Origin: a virus
IMG/VR virus record: IMGVR_UViG_3300040759_000057
Coordinates: 1 to 23,166 of that record
Direction: 5' to 3' (one strand)
DNA: 23,166 bases
A program made the translations under genes and the position numbers. This document shows positions 6,122 through 14,383 of the stretch, piece after piece (positions within the stretch are counted from its first letter, which is position 1; each line of letters begins with the position of its first letter). The notes beneath the pieces are model-generated. The model ran no database searches. It saw nothing but the letters and a program-made list of their open reading frames with translations, and had not been told where the DNA came from.

Positions 6122-9100
6122 ATGCTAGGAGTTGACTAGGAGTTGCATCCAAGATAAAGCCATGTAACTCAATCTCGGCGAACTGGTTTTGAGGTGCTAC
6201 GACCTGAAGACTTCCTCCCGAAACATAAGTCCCAAAAGTTGTGGAATCAACATCGATCGTAATGGTTGTAGCTGAAGTTGCGATGATATTAAAATACAGT
6301 GGATTGGCCAGGTTGACTGTATTTAATTGAGTCATCCCCACAACCTCGGTAATATAACATAATTGATTCGTATTGGGTTGTCCGGCGCATGTCAAAACGC
6401 AAGGATAGGCATTTGTAGCCCCTGTGACCGTTAAAGGAACTCCTACTTTGTCTAGAGAGCGCATTTGAATATCATTTAGACTAAATCCAATTTGAACTGT
6501 GTCGCCGATTAAAGAAGTATTCATCCGGTGCCAGGTTTGTGATTGAGATTGTGCTGTCACCATCTGAAGATTGATGTTTGCAGGAGTGAGGCCTAAATTT
6601 GTGCTTTCAGGACATGTGTAAAGGATAGCGCTATAGATAAGACTATTATTTGTCGAGATTTCAGGCACAATATTGTTAGGACTTAATGGAAATCCTGAAT
6701 AGTTATAAGGCGTTGTAGGATCTTGGCTCAAGAAAATAAGTAAAGTGATTTGGGAACCATTCGTCGTGGTAAAGAGATATTGCTGAGGGCCTAATCGTGT
6801 TTTTCTCGCATTTCCCCAAGAGACAGGAAATTGTTTTGTCTTGATAAGAGGAGCATACATCTTTGTGATGACACCCCCGCCCAAATATGTAAAGCCGCTT
6901 GACAATGCCGGAATCACATCAAAAGAATCATTTCCTACAAATTGGACAGAGAAGATTCGTTCATTGATCTCTGAACTTATTGTTCCTAGACATCCTGAAA
7001 TGATGATATAATCTCCGGGATCTAAAGAATGTCCAGGAGAAGTTATCGTGCTTCCTGAAATGCCTTGGATAAATCGGCTTTGAGATTCACCGGTTCCTTG
7101 ATCTCGAAAGACGACAAAGCCTTGTGAATTGCCTGCTATTACCTCCGGTTGCAGCTGAGAAGCGACGCCTGCATTCCAAGGTTCATTCCATTCAATCCAT
7201 GTCGGAAATTCAGATCCGATTGTAGCCCAAGTATAACCCCCTAGCCTTCTAAATGTACCATACGTAGTATAACTTTCGTTAAAAATCCCCCACGTTTGCT
7301 CTCTGTAGTTATATTGAAGAGTCTGAGTCGGGAAGATATCAGTAGTAGTTACATCATCATCTTTGAAATCTGGAACATAGGTGAAGTAAATCCATTCATT
7401 GATGAAGTCTCTCTGAGAACAAATCCTTTCGGCCCCATTGTTGAGAAGGCCCACCTCAAATATTTGATCGGGAATTTCCAAATCGACCCTTTGACTGCTT
7501 GTCTGACCTGTGATGACAAAACCACGACTTCCTAAACTCATAACACCCTGATCCATCGTGATGCTAGCAAAAGTGCCGACAGTTCCCCATTCAGCATTGA
7601 TGACAAAAAAGTTAAAAGGAACGATGTCATTTCCAGAATAGACGAGACGTGTCATAGAACGACTAAATTCCACGATGATAACGTCTTCATTTAACCCAAG
7701 GCTTATGATGGCTTGATCATTCCCTGCCGTTAAGAATCCACCGAATCCCGTCTGATCTTCCCAATAAGCAGTTGGAGTAGCCGTTTGGTGAATTGGAACA
7801 AGAATTGGAGTGAATGTAGTAGAAGATAATGAAGGATCTTCTGTGAAAGAAGCTGTATAATAAGGTGTACCATTTTGTGAATAAATGATTGTATCTTTTA
7901 GATAAACTTGACTGCCTGCGCTCGAGGTTTGGACGACCGGCCCAAAGAAGATTAATCTATCCTTGAATGGATAGATCATTCTCGCTCCTACGAGATAATA
8001 TTGAGCAGCTGGCAAATCGGCTATTGAAAAGGCAGCCCTCGAAAGAGGAGGAGAAAAATTAACCCATCCAAGCATTCCTGTAAGCATAGGATTGGTGGGA
8101 TTCCCATTGGTAGGATCGCCATCATACCATCTAATACAATCAATCGTAGGCGTAGCGCTGTTTGTTAAATATTGGGCGATTCCTCCAGTGCCATTTGTGG
8201 CTATAGTAGCATCAGGAAACTCTACAGAAACATTATTTGCATCTATAACCGTGACAACATATCCGGTCTGAAAATTGATACCGGTTGTCGTGACTACTTC
8301 GTTGATAAAAAGAAAATCTCCAACAACAAGACCATGAGCAGTTATCTGTAAAGTCACGATCGCTGGAGGGCCTCCAGATGTGACAGTCGCAGTCACTATG
8401 GGTTTAAATTGCATACCGATATTCGTAGTCTGAAAAGGCACCTGAATGCCATTTGTTGCCCACAAAGCGCCTTGATAATTCACAGTCCAAAATTGCTGAT
8501 AATTTTTCCCATTCCAGACAAAAGGAGTTGGTGTTGATTTAGCAACATAGCCAGGATAAGTAGCCGATGGAGGATTTTTATAGAAGTTTACATTATAGGC
8601 GGTGTAAGGAAATGCTGTTAAGAAAGCATAAGAATAAACTGTATCAAAGCCAAGATTACTAGGATATTGATTTAGAATAGAAACAAAATCTTCGAGACCC
8701 ATGACAGGAAGACCAGGATAATAAGTAAAAGAAGCAGAGATCAAATGACCTGCGGCAGCAGGAATATGAATAGCTCCTGTCGCATAATTGATTGTTCCTG
8801 AAGGGCTCAATGTTCCATTCTCGCCAGGATCTGTGTAGACGACGGTGGTTACAGTATCGGTGATCGTAACTGAACCTGGAATGATCGAAGAGGTAGTTTG
8901 CAAACTATAACCCGTAATTAAATTACCATTACCAGCACCATCCAAGGTGATAGATAGACCTGAAGGATTATAAGAAGAAATTGTTGAATTGAAAAATCGG
9001 CTTAGGCGAGCAAGAAAAGATGTTCCACGTTTTCTTTTCACTCTCCCTCTCCATTGGTAGGCATTGATCAAGACAGGAAATGAATCATTGTCGATATAGG

Positions 9101-9161
9101 GAGGAATCCTATCGTTTTTCAAACCTCGGTTGTATGGGCCGATGACTATTTTTTCTCCCAT
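6120..9161 (-). CDS. Large tail-hub / nozzle-like structural protein, 1013 aa
   Basis: The largest protein of the window. The N-terminus (residues ~25-50) has VLINAYQWRGRVKRKRG, a motif I associate with large tail/stabilisation proteins of P22 gp10-like and crAss-like phages. Residues ~93-153 form a beta module (PGSVTIT ... INYATGAI ... YYPGLPVMG) that recurs in the neck protein at 9777-10994. At least three short beta modules resembling phage E1-FCCH-like domains are at ~255-328, ~697-765 and ~910-986. The middle (residues ~380-680) has repeated aromatic strand segments suggestive of a beta-propeller hub. There is no coiled coil, so it is not a tape measure. GAGGTTAGT precedes the ATG. It probably forms the tail nozzle below the adaptor. 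Confidence 0.7.
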   Translation of the reverse strand: MGEKIVIGPYNRGLKNDRIPPYIDNDSFPVLINAYQWRGRVKRKRGTSFLARLSRFFNSTISSYNPSGLSITLDGAGNGNLITGYSLQTTSSIIPGSVTITDTVTTVVYTDPGENGTLSPSGTINYATGAIHIPAAAGHLISASFTYYPGLPVMGLEDFVSILNQYPSNLGFDTVYSYAFLTAFPYTAYNVNFYKNPPSATYPGYVAKSTPTPFVWNGKNYQQFWTVNYQGALWATNGIQVPFQTTNIGMQFKPIVTATVTSGGPPAIVTLQITAHGLVVGDFLFINEVVTTTGINFQTGYVVTVIDANNVSVEFPDATIATNGTGGIAQYLTNSATPTIDCIRWYDGDPTNGNPTNPMLTGMLGWVNFSPPLSRAAFSIADLPAAQYYLVGARMIYPFKDRLIFFGPVVQTSSAGSQVYLKDTIIYSQNGTPYYTASFTEDPSLSSTTFTPILVPIHQTATPTAYWEDQTGFGGFLTAGNDQAIISLGLNEDVIIVEFSRSMTRLVYSGNDIVPFNFFVINAEWGTVGTFASITMDQGVMSLGSRGFVITGQTSSQRVDLEIPDQIFEVGLLNNGAERICSQRDFINEWIYFTYVPDFKDDDVTTTDIFPTQTLQYNYREQTWGIFNESYTTYGTFRRLGGYTWATIGSEFPTWIEWNEPWNAGVASQLQPEVIAGNSQGFVVFRDQGTGESQSRFIQGISGSTITSPGHSLDPGDYIIISGCLGTISSEINERIFSVQFVGNDSFDVIPALSSGFTYLGGGVITKMYAPLIKTKQFPVSWGNARKTRLGPQQYLFTTTNGSQITLLIFLSQDPTTPYNYSGFPLSPNNIVPEISTNNSLIYSAILYTCPESTNLGLTPANINLQMVTAQSQSQTWHRMNTSLIGDTVQIGFSLNDIQMRSLDKVGVPLTVTGATNAYPCVLTCAGQPNTNQLCYITEVVGMTQLNTVNLANPLYFNIIATSATTITIDVDSTTFGTYVSGGSLQVVAPQNQFAEIELHGFILDATPSQLLA

Positions 9162-9168
9162 ACTAACC

Positions 9169-9780
9169 TCATATTTGCATGACTAAGAATGAGAAAGATG
9201 TCGGATCTAAAAAAGTGCCCGCGTTGTTTCCGCTAACGAAAGTCAAAGTAAATTGACCGATCCCAATGATATTATAATTCACAACTAATCTATTCGATCC
9301 AGCTTGACTTGTTGTCGACGCTATAACGGCAAAATTATCACCAGTGACAGCATTCGTAGTTAATGTCACAGTATATATCCCTGCACTCACACGCGTTACG
9401 GTTGCCACATTGACCGATTGAGAAGAAATAATACCAGCAGTACCTGCATATCCCCATGCCTTGATTGGGCTTACCTGGAAAATTCCATTATTATTGCTGT
9501 AAAACATTTGAGAAACAGTGGAAGCCGTACCGGAATTTGTGTAGCAAATGGATAGAGGATCGGTAGGCATGAAACCCGGAACGAATTTGTTGGCAAATGT
9601 AACTTGCTTATGTTGTCCATCACTCACATTTGGGCCACCACCTTGAGCTTGTCCAAAGGTCAAGTGATCAATACCTATAATGCTATTGATTGATCCCGAA
9701 TTGGTTTGCATAAGTGGCTGATCAAAAGATGGATTGTCAGGAGCATTCGGAATATTGGCATAGTAAGCAAACGTCGTCAT
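9169..9780 (-). CDS. Tail-associated structural protein, 203 aa
   Basis: The start overlaps the preceding stop (ATGA) and has GGAGGAG upstream. The N-terminal region contains FAYYANIPNAPDNPSFDQ and then SINSIIGIDHLTFG, a helix-turn pattern common at the start of small tail or fibre-base proteins in uncultured podoviruses. The rest is a beta-rich sequence of Thr, Val and Ser with a final domain (VATVTRVSAGIYTVTLT ... GQFTLTFVSGN) that looks like a receptor-binding or trimerisation beta fold. It sits between the neck and hub genes with 7-nt spacing to the latter. A role in fibre attachment is inferred from position and N-terminal motif. Confidence 0.6.
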   Translation of the reverse strand: MTTFAYYANIPNAPDNPSFDQPLMQTNSGSINSIIGIDHLTFGQAQGGGPNVSDGQHKQVTFANKFVPGFMPTDPLSICYTNSGTASTVSQMFYSNNNGIFQVSPIKAWGYAGTAGIISSQSVNVATVTRVSAGIYTVTLTTNAVTGDNFAVIASTTSQAGSNRLVVNYNIIGIGQFTLTFVSGNNAGTFLDPTSFSFLVMQI

Positions 9781-10994
9781 AGAGAAACTCCTCCACCGTA
9801 ATTGTTGTTAAATCCGGCGCCTTGGCCGAATCCTTGGCTATAAATTGATTCTGTTCGAGATGATGTCCAAAGTCTCTGGCTTCTCTTCCAAATCAAAAGT
9901 TCTTGCTCTTTGAAAAGAGGTTCATAAAATTGGAATTGTTCGATATCTCCAGTGTCTGCAAGAATTTTACGCGCTGCTCCTCTTGCAAGATATTCGGCCA
10001 TATAGCCGAATGGAATAGCCGCTCCTGTATTTAGGAAAGCAGCAGGAGACAGGTAAGCATCGATCTCGACCAGATATTGGATGTCTGGAACCGTTCGCAG
10101 AGTGAGTGTATTGTTATAAAATAACACTCCCCTTGGCAACCCCGATTGGAAAAAGAAACATTGACAGTTGATGTTATTGCCTTGAGGTATCGCTACCGGG
10201 AAAGTGACCGTGATTTGTCCTGTCAGATAGTTGACAGTATTTGAAGTTATGCTATATCCACCTGGTAAAACGGTATTTCCAAGAGGGGCTGAACCAGGAG
10301 TCATCAAAAGTCCATAATTCGTATTACCAGAAAGAAATTGTCCACTATCGGCAGCGATTATATTTGAGCCATCTGATCCAGTAGAAGTCAGATAGAATCT
10401 GGACTCCACACTCGTTACAGGTACGGCAGGTATCGATGTGGAAGCTACAGCACTTGTCACAACAGGCGGATCGGCAATACTCCCTATGGCATTGCCAAGA
10501 GCTATAATCCCCGAAATATCTATATGACCTCGAGAAAGTGCGCTCAAAGGAGGATTTGGCGGAGAAGGAGGCCCAATGATCGGCACTTGTAATGTATATG
10601 GGCCTTGAGTTCCATTTCCAGTCCCTATCACACCAACGTTTTGGACAATATTTGGCCAAATATTGTAAAACTGGCTTTTTTGTGTTTGCCAGGGAACTTG
10701 GATACCGTTAATATAGCAAGGTGGGATGAATCCCTGATATACGGGATAATAACCAATATTTTGCATACCTGGTTCGATCTGGACGTTATATAGCGGCATA
10801 TTGTACTGATCGACGCCAGGTTGCGTTTGAAATTGGTATTTCGTCTTCAAATCAAAAAGTTGCAGGCGAGCATCGACATCCATTATCCAAAAACGATTGA
10901 TGTAATCGATAATCAGATTATCAGTGATGAGAGCGTTCGAAGGGCTCTTGATGAGCCTTCGAACATAAGTGATGATATCCTGCAATAGATTCAT
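9777..10994 (-). CDS. Neck / head-tail adaptor protein, 405 aa
   Basis: The frame opens at a GTG (11009), but the ATG at 10994 begins one base after the preceding TAG stop, so I choose ATG by stop-start coupling. The helical N-terminus (LQDIITYVRRLIKSPSNALI, then TDNLIIDYINRFWI) and C-terminal helical part (MAEYLARGAARKILADTGD, EPLFKEQELLIWKRSQR) match the layout of T7 gp11 / crAss-like ring proteins that bind under the portal. A long beta-rich insertion occupies residues ~115-275. The part NTVNYLTGQITVTF ... FFQSGLPRG matches a module of the 1013-aa protein. The last 25 residues are Gly/Asn-rich. It would connect portal and tail hub. Confidence 0.7.
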   Translation of the reverse strand: MNLLQDIITYVRRLIKSPSNALITDNLIIDYINRFWIMDVDARLQLFDLKTKYQFQTQPGVDQYNMPLYNVQIEPGMQNIGYYPVYQGFIPPCYINGIQVPWQTQKSQFYNIWPNIVQNVGVIGTGNGTQGPYTLQVPIIGPPSPPNPPLSALSRGHIDISGIIALGNAIGSIADPPVVTSAVASTSIPAVPVTSVESRFYLTSTGSDGSNIIAADSGQFLSGNTNYGLLMTPGSAPLGNTVLPGGYSITSNTVNYLTGQITVTFPVAIPQGNNINCQCFFFQSGLPRGVLFYNNTLTLRTVPDIQYLVEIDAYLSPAAFLNTGAAIPFGYMAEYLARGAARKILADTGDIEQFQFYEPLFKEQELLIWKRSQRLWTSSRTESIYSQGFGQGAGFNNNYGGGVSL

Positions 10995-10995
10995 A

Positions 10996-11559
10996 CTAAG
11001 CTGCCGCACCCATAAAGACTGATTTACGAGGAGAGACAGGTTCTGCTGTTAATCTCTGAATGGTGGTGTCGGCAATCATTTGACCAAAATATGTTACTCC
11101 ACCTTCTGATCCAGTCATACGGCTCTCTTCCATTCTTAATCGGTGATATTTTGCACCACGGATTTGTTCAGCAAGATAGCGTGGTCCCCAAACAGGCTTG
11201 TTTGTAGGAATTTTCCAATAAGAGGCTCCTACGCCTCCAAAAGGACGTGTCCACGCTTCAATCACCTCACCGATGAGTTCTCTATGTTCTGCGATGAACT
11301 GGACATATTCTTTTTTGTAGTTCCAATCTTCTCTAAATTTCTCGTTAAATTTAGCTGGATCGGAAATGGTAGTAATAGGCTTCAGATAGATATCTTTCGA
11401 TTTTTCAACCTCTTTCTGAGAAAGCTTGGTTTGCGGTTCGATATCCTGTGAAGGTGCTTCGTTCATCCGATCTTGTGTCAAAGTCTTGATTTCTTCTTCA
11501 AACTGATCGAATTTCTTCTTCATTTTCTCTGTCTCTTGATTTTGTTTTTTTTCTGTCAT
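10996..11559 (-). CDS. Virion-associated hypothetical protein, 187 aa
   Basis: The first ~60 residues are a charged, probably coiled-coil helix (MKKKFDQFEEEIKTLTQD). The conserved-looking core (residues ~60-160) has KDIYLKPITTIS, YVQFIAEHRELIGEVIEAWT and KIPTNKPVWGPRYLAEQI, and then RMEESRMTG. I recognise this as a family that recurs between capsid and neck genes of uncultured podovirus and crAss-like genomes, without known function. AGGTAATT precedes the ATG. A location between capsid-associated and neck genes suggests a head-completion or internal component. Confidence 0.6.
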   Translation of the reverse strand: MTEKKQNQETEKMKKKFDQFEEEIKTLTQDRMNEAPSQDIEPQTKLSQKEVEKSKDIYLKPITTISDPAKFNEKFREDWNYKKEYVQFIAEHRELIGEVIEAWTRPFGGVGASYWKIPTNKPVWGPRYLAEQIRGAKYHRLRMEESRMTGSEGGVTYFGQMIADTTIQRLTAEPVSPRKSVFMGAAA

Positions 11560-11565
11560 AATTAC

Positions 11566-11988
11566 CTATGCTGATGGTGAGATGTTTATAAAGCTTCCAG
11601 GAATGAATGTTCCTTGATTCATAGGCCCTGAGCTATTCGTAACCCCAGTATTGACATCCCCAACTGGGATAATCTGAGGTTTAGTTGTTGCGGCAGATGA
11701 GATGAAAGGATCGACGTTTTGAGAGGAGTCAATCGATATAACGACTTGATTGGCTGCTGGTATGGAAAGGACATAACCTTCCTGTTCGTTAAGTTGGCGG
11801 CATCCAAAAGTCGGAGGAATCAATAATCTGACAAGTTGACCGATGACAAAATTGAGGGTTTCGGTCGATGTGACTGTGGTTGTTGTTCCTAAAGAGATAG
11901 CTGAAATAAAAAAGAAGTTTGGAGCATAATATTGTGCCTGAATCGGAACGTTACTATAAGGAGGTATTGGATAGGATATAACGGTCAT
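11566..11988 (-). CDS. Small beta-module virion protein, 140 aa, paralogous to the 382-aa protein
   Basis: After an aromatic Pro/Tyr-rich N-terminus, residues ~30-120 form a single beta module: TTTTVT, then FVIGQLVRLLIPPTFG, GYVLS, QVVISID and PQIIPVGDVNTG. The same order of motifs occurs at residues ~200-304 of the capsid-associated 382-aa protein encoded just upstream (VGQEVAFRIPPQWG, GYVVSV, PQVVPVGDVNSG). It therefore looks like a one-domain duplicate. The ribosome-binding site is weak (GAG), and a strong G:C hairpin sits in the 49-nt gap before it, suggesting lower expression than the genes upstream. A capsid decoration role is inferred. Confidence 0.65.
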   Translation of the reverse strand: MTVISYPIPPYSNVPIQAQYYAPNFFFISAISLGTTTTVTSTETLNFVIGQLVRLLIPPTFGCRQLNEQEGYVLSIPAANQVVISIDSSQNVDPFISSAATTKPQIIPVGDVNTGVTNSSGPMNQGTFIPGSFINISPSA

Positions 11989-12002
11989 TTCTCATTGTTA
12001 TA

Positions 12003-12021
12003 GGGGGGATTTCTCCCCCCC
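12003..12021 (-). promoter_or_regulatory. G6/C6 hairpin between capsid-associated genes
   Basis: The sequence folds as a seven-pair stem GGGGGGA/TCCCCCC with a 4-nt loop. It lies 17 nt after the stop of the 382-aa gene and just before the weak ribosome-binding site of the 140-aa gene. It has no U-tract in the minus direction, so it is more likely an mRNA 3'-stabiliser or partial attenuator behind the abundant capsid transcripts than a full terminator. Confidence 0.6.
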
Positions 12022-12037
12022 ACTTCCTCAAAAGTTA

Positions 12038-13186
12038 TTAAGGATTTTTATAATCGAACAAGTAGGCTTGCCAGTAAATGAGGTCACCCGTAGTCATGAG
12101 AGTTGCCGCAGTTGTGGTAGTTCCTGTACCGGTTCCAATGAAGAATCCTTGCTCCGTATTGTTCACGAAAGCACCTCGAATCGCAGGACCATTAATCGTG
12201 GGCACGCGATTGTTCGGATTAGGGAACAAAGGCGATGGATATAAAGCGTTTTGGAACGTATTTAATCCAATACCACCGCTATTAACATCTCCTACAGGCA
12301 CAACTTGTGGATAAGTCAATCCAACAATGTTTGGTGTTGCAGGGTTTGTGTTAAAGGCTGTGTAAGCCGAAGAGTTAATGTTCACGACAAATGTCCAGTT
12401 ATCCGTAACCGAAACCACATATCCATAGATGGGCGACCCAGGTATGACTGTGTTTGGTAACGAATTAAGTTGGATTGTCCCCCACTGAGGTGGAATACGG
12501 AATGCTACTTCTTGACCAACTTCCAAGTTGTGATACATCGTTGTCGCAACAGTTGTTGTGGCAGCGAGCGTGAGTGCAGAGATCACGTTATCTTGTGGTA
12601 GATACAAGAAGGGATACAGAACTTTCTTAACAATTGGAACGGTCTGTGCAGTCAAAGCTGTGTAGTTTGACTGGTTAGTGTTCCAGTTAATTGTGAAAGT
12701 GGTGGTCGAACCGACGGCGACAATCGTGAATGGCACTCCATTTAATAGGATCATGTCATTTGTCGTACCGATTGCCACGCTTTCCAGGATTACAGTATCA
12801 CCAATATTATAACCGTGAGCCGAAGCTGTAGTCACAACTGCTTGGGCAGCTTTGGTGATTGCAGTGACGCCAATCGATGCGCCATATTGCAATGCTAATC
12901 CTGCATAGAAAGTGCTGATCCCACCTGTGACGATCGTGTCAAAAGTAGAAACGCCGCTTGCATTGTAAAGTTCAACCATCGTTGGATTATTGGTCCCAGA
13001 AATCAATCCAGAATCCCACCAAGCTCTAGTAACTTTACTATCAGCAGGAGCTGTATTGATATTCGTGTAGTTCCAAAACTCAACGAAATCGGGTCTAAAT
13101 GGAATGTTTACATACCCAGAGGCAGCTGCCATGGCAGTCCCCGCAGCCGTAAAATTCCCTCTTGCTATTCTTGAATATTCAGCCAT
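12038..13186 (-). CDS. Capsid-associated beta-module protein, 382 aa
   Basis: It follows the major capsid gene with one base between and has TTGGGGGT before its ATG, so it is probably made in quantity. The N-terminus (NIPFRPDFVEFWNYTN) is a compact beta region. Residues ~105-180 form an E1-FCCH-like module (AHGYNIGDTVILESV ... FTIVAVG ... TFTINW). Residues ~200-304 form a second module of the type found alone in the 140-aa protein. The C-terminal part has GPAIRGAFVNNTEQGFFIG and ends in an aromatic segment (LIYWQAYLFDY). A head decoration, head fibre or capsid vertex protein is the best guess. No enzyme motif is present. Confidence 0.65.
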   Translation of the reverse strand: MAEYSRIARGNFTAAGTAMAAASGYVNIPFRPDFVEFWNYTNINTAPADSKVTRAWWDSGLISGTNNPTMVELYNASGVSTFDTIVTGGISTFYAGLALQYGASIGVTAITKAAQAVVTTASAHGYNIGDTVILESVAIGTTNDMILLNGVPFTIVAVGSTTTFTINWNTNQSNYTALTAQTVPIVKKVLYPFLYLPQDNVISALTLAATTTVATTMYHNLEVGQEVAFRIPPQWGTIQLNSLPNTVIPGSPIYGYVVSVTDNWTFVVNINSSAYTAFNTNPATPNIVGLTYPQVVPVGDVNSGGIGLNTFQNALYPSPLFPNPNNRVPTINGPAIRGAFVNNTEQGFFIGTGTGTTTTAATLMTTGDLIYWQAYLFDYKNP

Positions 13187-13187
13187 G

Positions 13188-14156
13188 TTATACCCCCAAG
13201 TTCGATAAGCGAGTGCTTAAAAGGTTTCTGATGGCCGTATCTTGGGTGATCGCCTGGGCTTGGGCAAATTTCACTGCCAAAGTCGCATTCTGAGCAAGCA
13301 TGCCAGAATAGTAAGGATCACGGTAGATAAGGTTCATGCTATAACCATCTTGGTTGATGTGTGTTATAGCTTGCTTACCAACAACGGTATTGTAGTAAAC
13401 ATCGTTTCCGTTAGCAGAAGCGGCTCTTGCTACAGGAGCTTCAGAGCTAGTTAGGATACGGATGTTAAATACAGAGCCATATTCAGAAGGTAAGGCGCTT
13501 GAGTTGGTAGGATAGTTCCATTGAGACAAGAACCCAGAGCCTGTCAAACCATCAAAGTCGGTTTGCAACTCTGTACTCGATAACATGAAATAAGCCGAAC
13601 GGACGGGGCCGGTGCCGAAGCGATCCATACCTTCTATCCCACTCATAAACTTATATGCGTTATTTGTATCAAGAGTTGTAGCCACCAAAGAAAAATCGGT
13701 GACCCCCAAATTCGTTGGATTGTCTCCATTGGACCCTCCCCCTGCATTAAGTTGGGAAGCTGCGGAAACGATATAGTCTCTTAAGATCAAGTCTTCAGCT
13801 TGACGCATAGCAACGGCTAAACGTTCCGATACCCAAGCAAGAACACCCTCTTGGTCTTGCAATACAACTTGTTCGTTGATAATGCAGCCAGTACCGAAGA
13901 AGGCCATCTGCGCATCGATGATGTCGCGTTGAGGGATTTGAGCCGGAGGATCAATCCCACTATTACCCAACTGAACTGTGGGCGGTTGTAGTGCGCGAGG
14001 ACGCATGAAACGGCAAGTTGTACCGCCGTTAGCTGGCATGCTAACCTTGTCGCATACAGTAATGTAATTCATTGTGGGAGTAGGCACATAAAGCATGGCA
14101 GGAGCCAAGCTTTGTAAAATAAGCGGGCCCAAATTCCCAGTCGTAGTCACTGACAT
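13188..14156 (-). CDS. Major capsid protein, N4-gp56 family, 322 aa
   Basis: The frame opens at 14177, but AAAGGA lies 7 nt before the ATG at 14156, which I take as the start. The N-terminal part holds LGPLILQSLAPAMLYVPTP. A proline-rich arm follows (MRPRALQPP), then DAQMAFFGTGCIINEQVVLQ and a long helix with VSERLAVAMRQAEDLILRDY. The C-terminal part has YRDPYYSGMLAQNATLAVKF and ends QDTAIRNLLSTRLSNLGV. This order fits the N4-gp56-type HK97-fold coat proteins of podoviruses. It lies downstream of the scaffold, as in most tailed phages. A 200-bp leader with promoter-like elements precedes it, which fits the need for high expression. Confidence 0.85.
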   Translation of the reverse strand: MSVTTTGNLGPLILQSLAPAMLYVPTPTMNYITVCDKVSMPANGGTTCRFMRPRALQPPTVQLGNSGIDPPAQIPQRDIIDAQMAFFGTGCIINEQVVLQDQEGVLAWVSERLAVAMRQAEDLILRDYIVSAASQLNAGGGSNGDNPTNLGVTDFSLVATTLDTNNAYKFMSGIEGMDRFGTGPVRSAYFMLSSTELQTDFDGLTGSGFLSQWNYPTNSSALPSEYGSVFNIRILTSSEAPVARAASANGNDVYYNTVVGKQAITHINQDGYSMNLIYRDPYYSGMLAQNATLAVKFAQAQAITQDTAIRNLLSTRLSNLGV

Positions 14157-14184
14157 AGTAAATCCTTTACTTGTCATTAATTAC

Positions 14185-14234
14185 GATATGATGATCGGTA
14201 GACGAGCCTAGTTACGTCAGTTCTCGATCATATC
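14185..14234 (-). promoter_or_regulatory. Structured leader of the major capsid mRNA
   Basis: Arms at 14185-14197 (GATATGATGATCG) and 14225-14234 (CGATCATATC) can pair to form an 8-10-pair stem enclosing 27 nt, ending 28 nt upstream of the capsid ATG. The octamer GATTCGCA also occurs twice farther upstream in the leader. The stem could protect the capsid transcript or control its translation. The rest of 14157-14383 holds the divergent promoters and no gene. Confidence 0.45.
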
Positions 14235-14294
14235 TTTTCTGGGTTGCGAATCCCGTACGCTGATGTGCCCATAACGCAGGACATGCGAATCTTC

Positions 14295-14322
14295 ACTATA
14301 GCAAATCTATTTTTTATTTAAA
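14295..14322 (-). promoter_or_regulatory. Promoter candidate for the major capsid gene
   Basis: On the minus strand TTTAAA (complement of 14317-14322) and TATAGT (complement of 14295-14300) are 16 bp apart. TG lies one base before the -10, giving an extended -10 (TGCTATAGT). Transcription would start near 14288 and give a leader of about 130 nt. Confidence 0.5.
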
Positions 14323-14335
14323 CCTTTTTTTAACA

Positions 14336-14364
14336 CTGAAATGAGAAAGTCGTTATGCTATAAT
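14336..14364 (+). promoter_or_regulatory. Divergent promoter for the plus-strand 63-aa gene
   Basis: CTGAAA (14336-14341) and TATAAT (14359-14364) are 17 bp apart. The -10 is extended (TGCTATAAT). It points towards the small membrane-protein gene starting at 14384, only ~13 nt beyond the expected start of transcription, which still leaves room for the GGAGG ribosome-binding site. Confidence 0.6.
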
Positions 14365-14383
14365 CGTTAGCAATGGAGGATTT

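Noticed and set aside
10345-10659. 104-codon minus-strand frame inside the neck gene
   Set aside because: It is an alternative frame of the neck-protein insertion, with Trp/Cys/Ser-rich nonsense composition and no ribosome-binding site.
14220-14275. tRNA-like T-arm (GGG ... TTCGCAA ... CCC) in the capsid leader
   Set aside because: The loop is 8 nt on a 3-pair stem, and no acceptor, D or anticodon arm can be formed around it.
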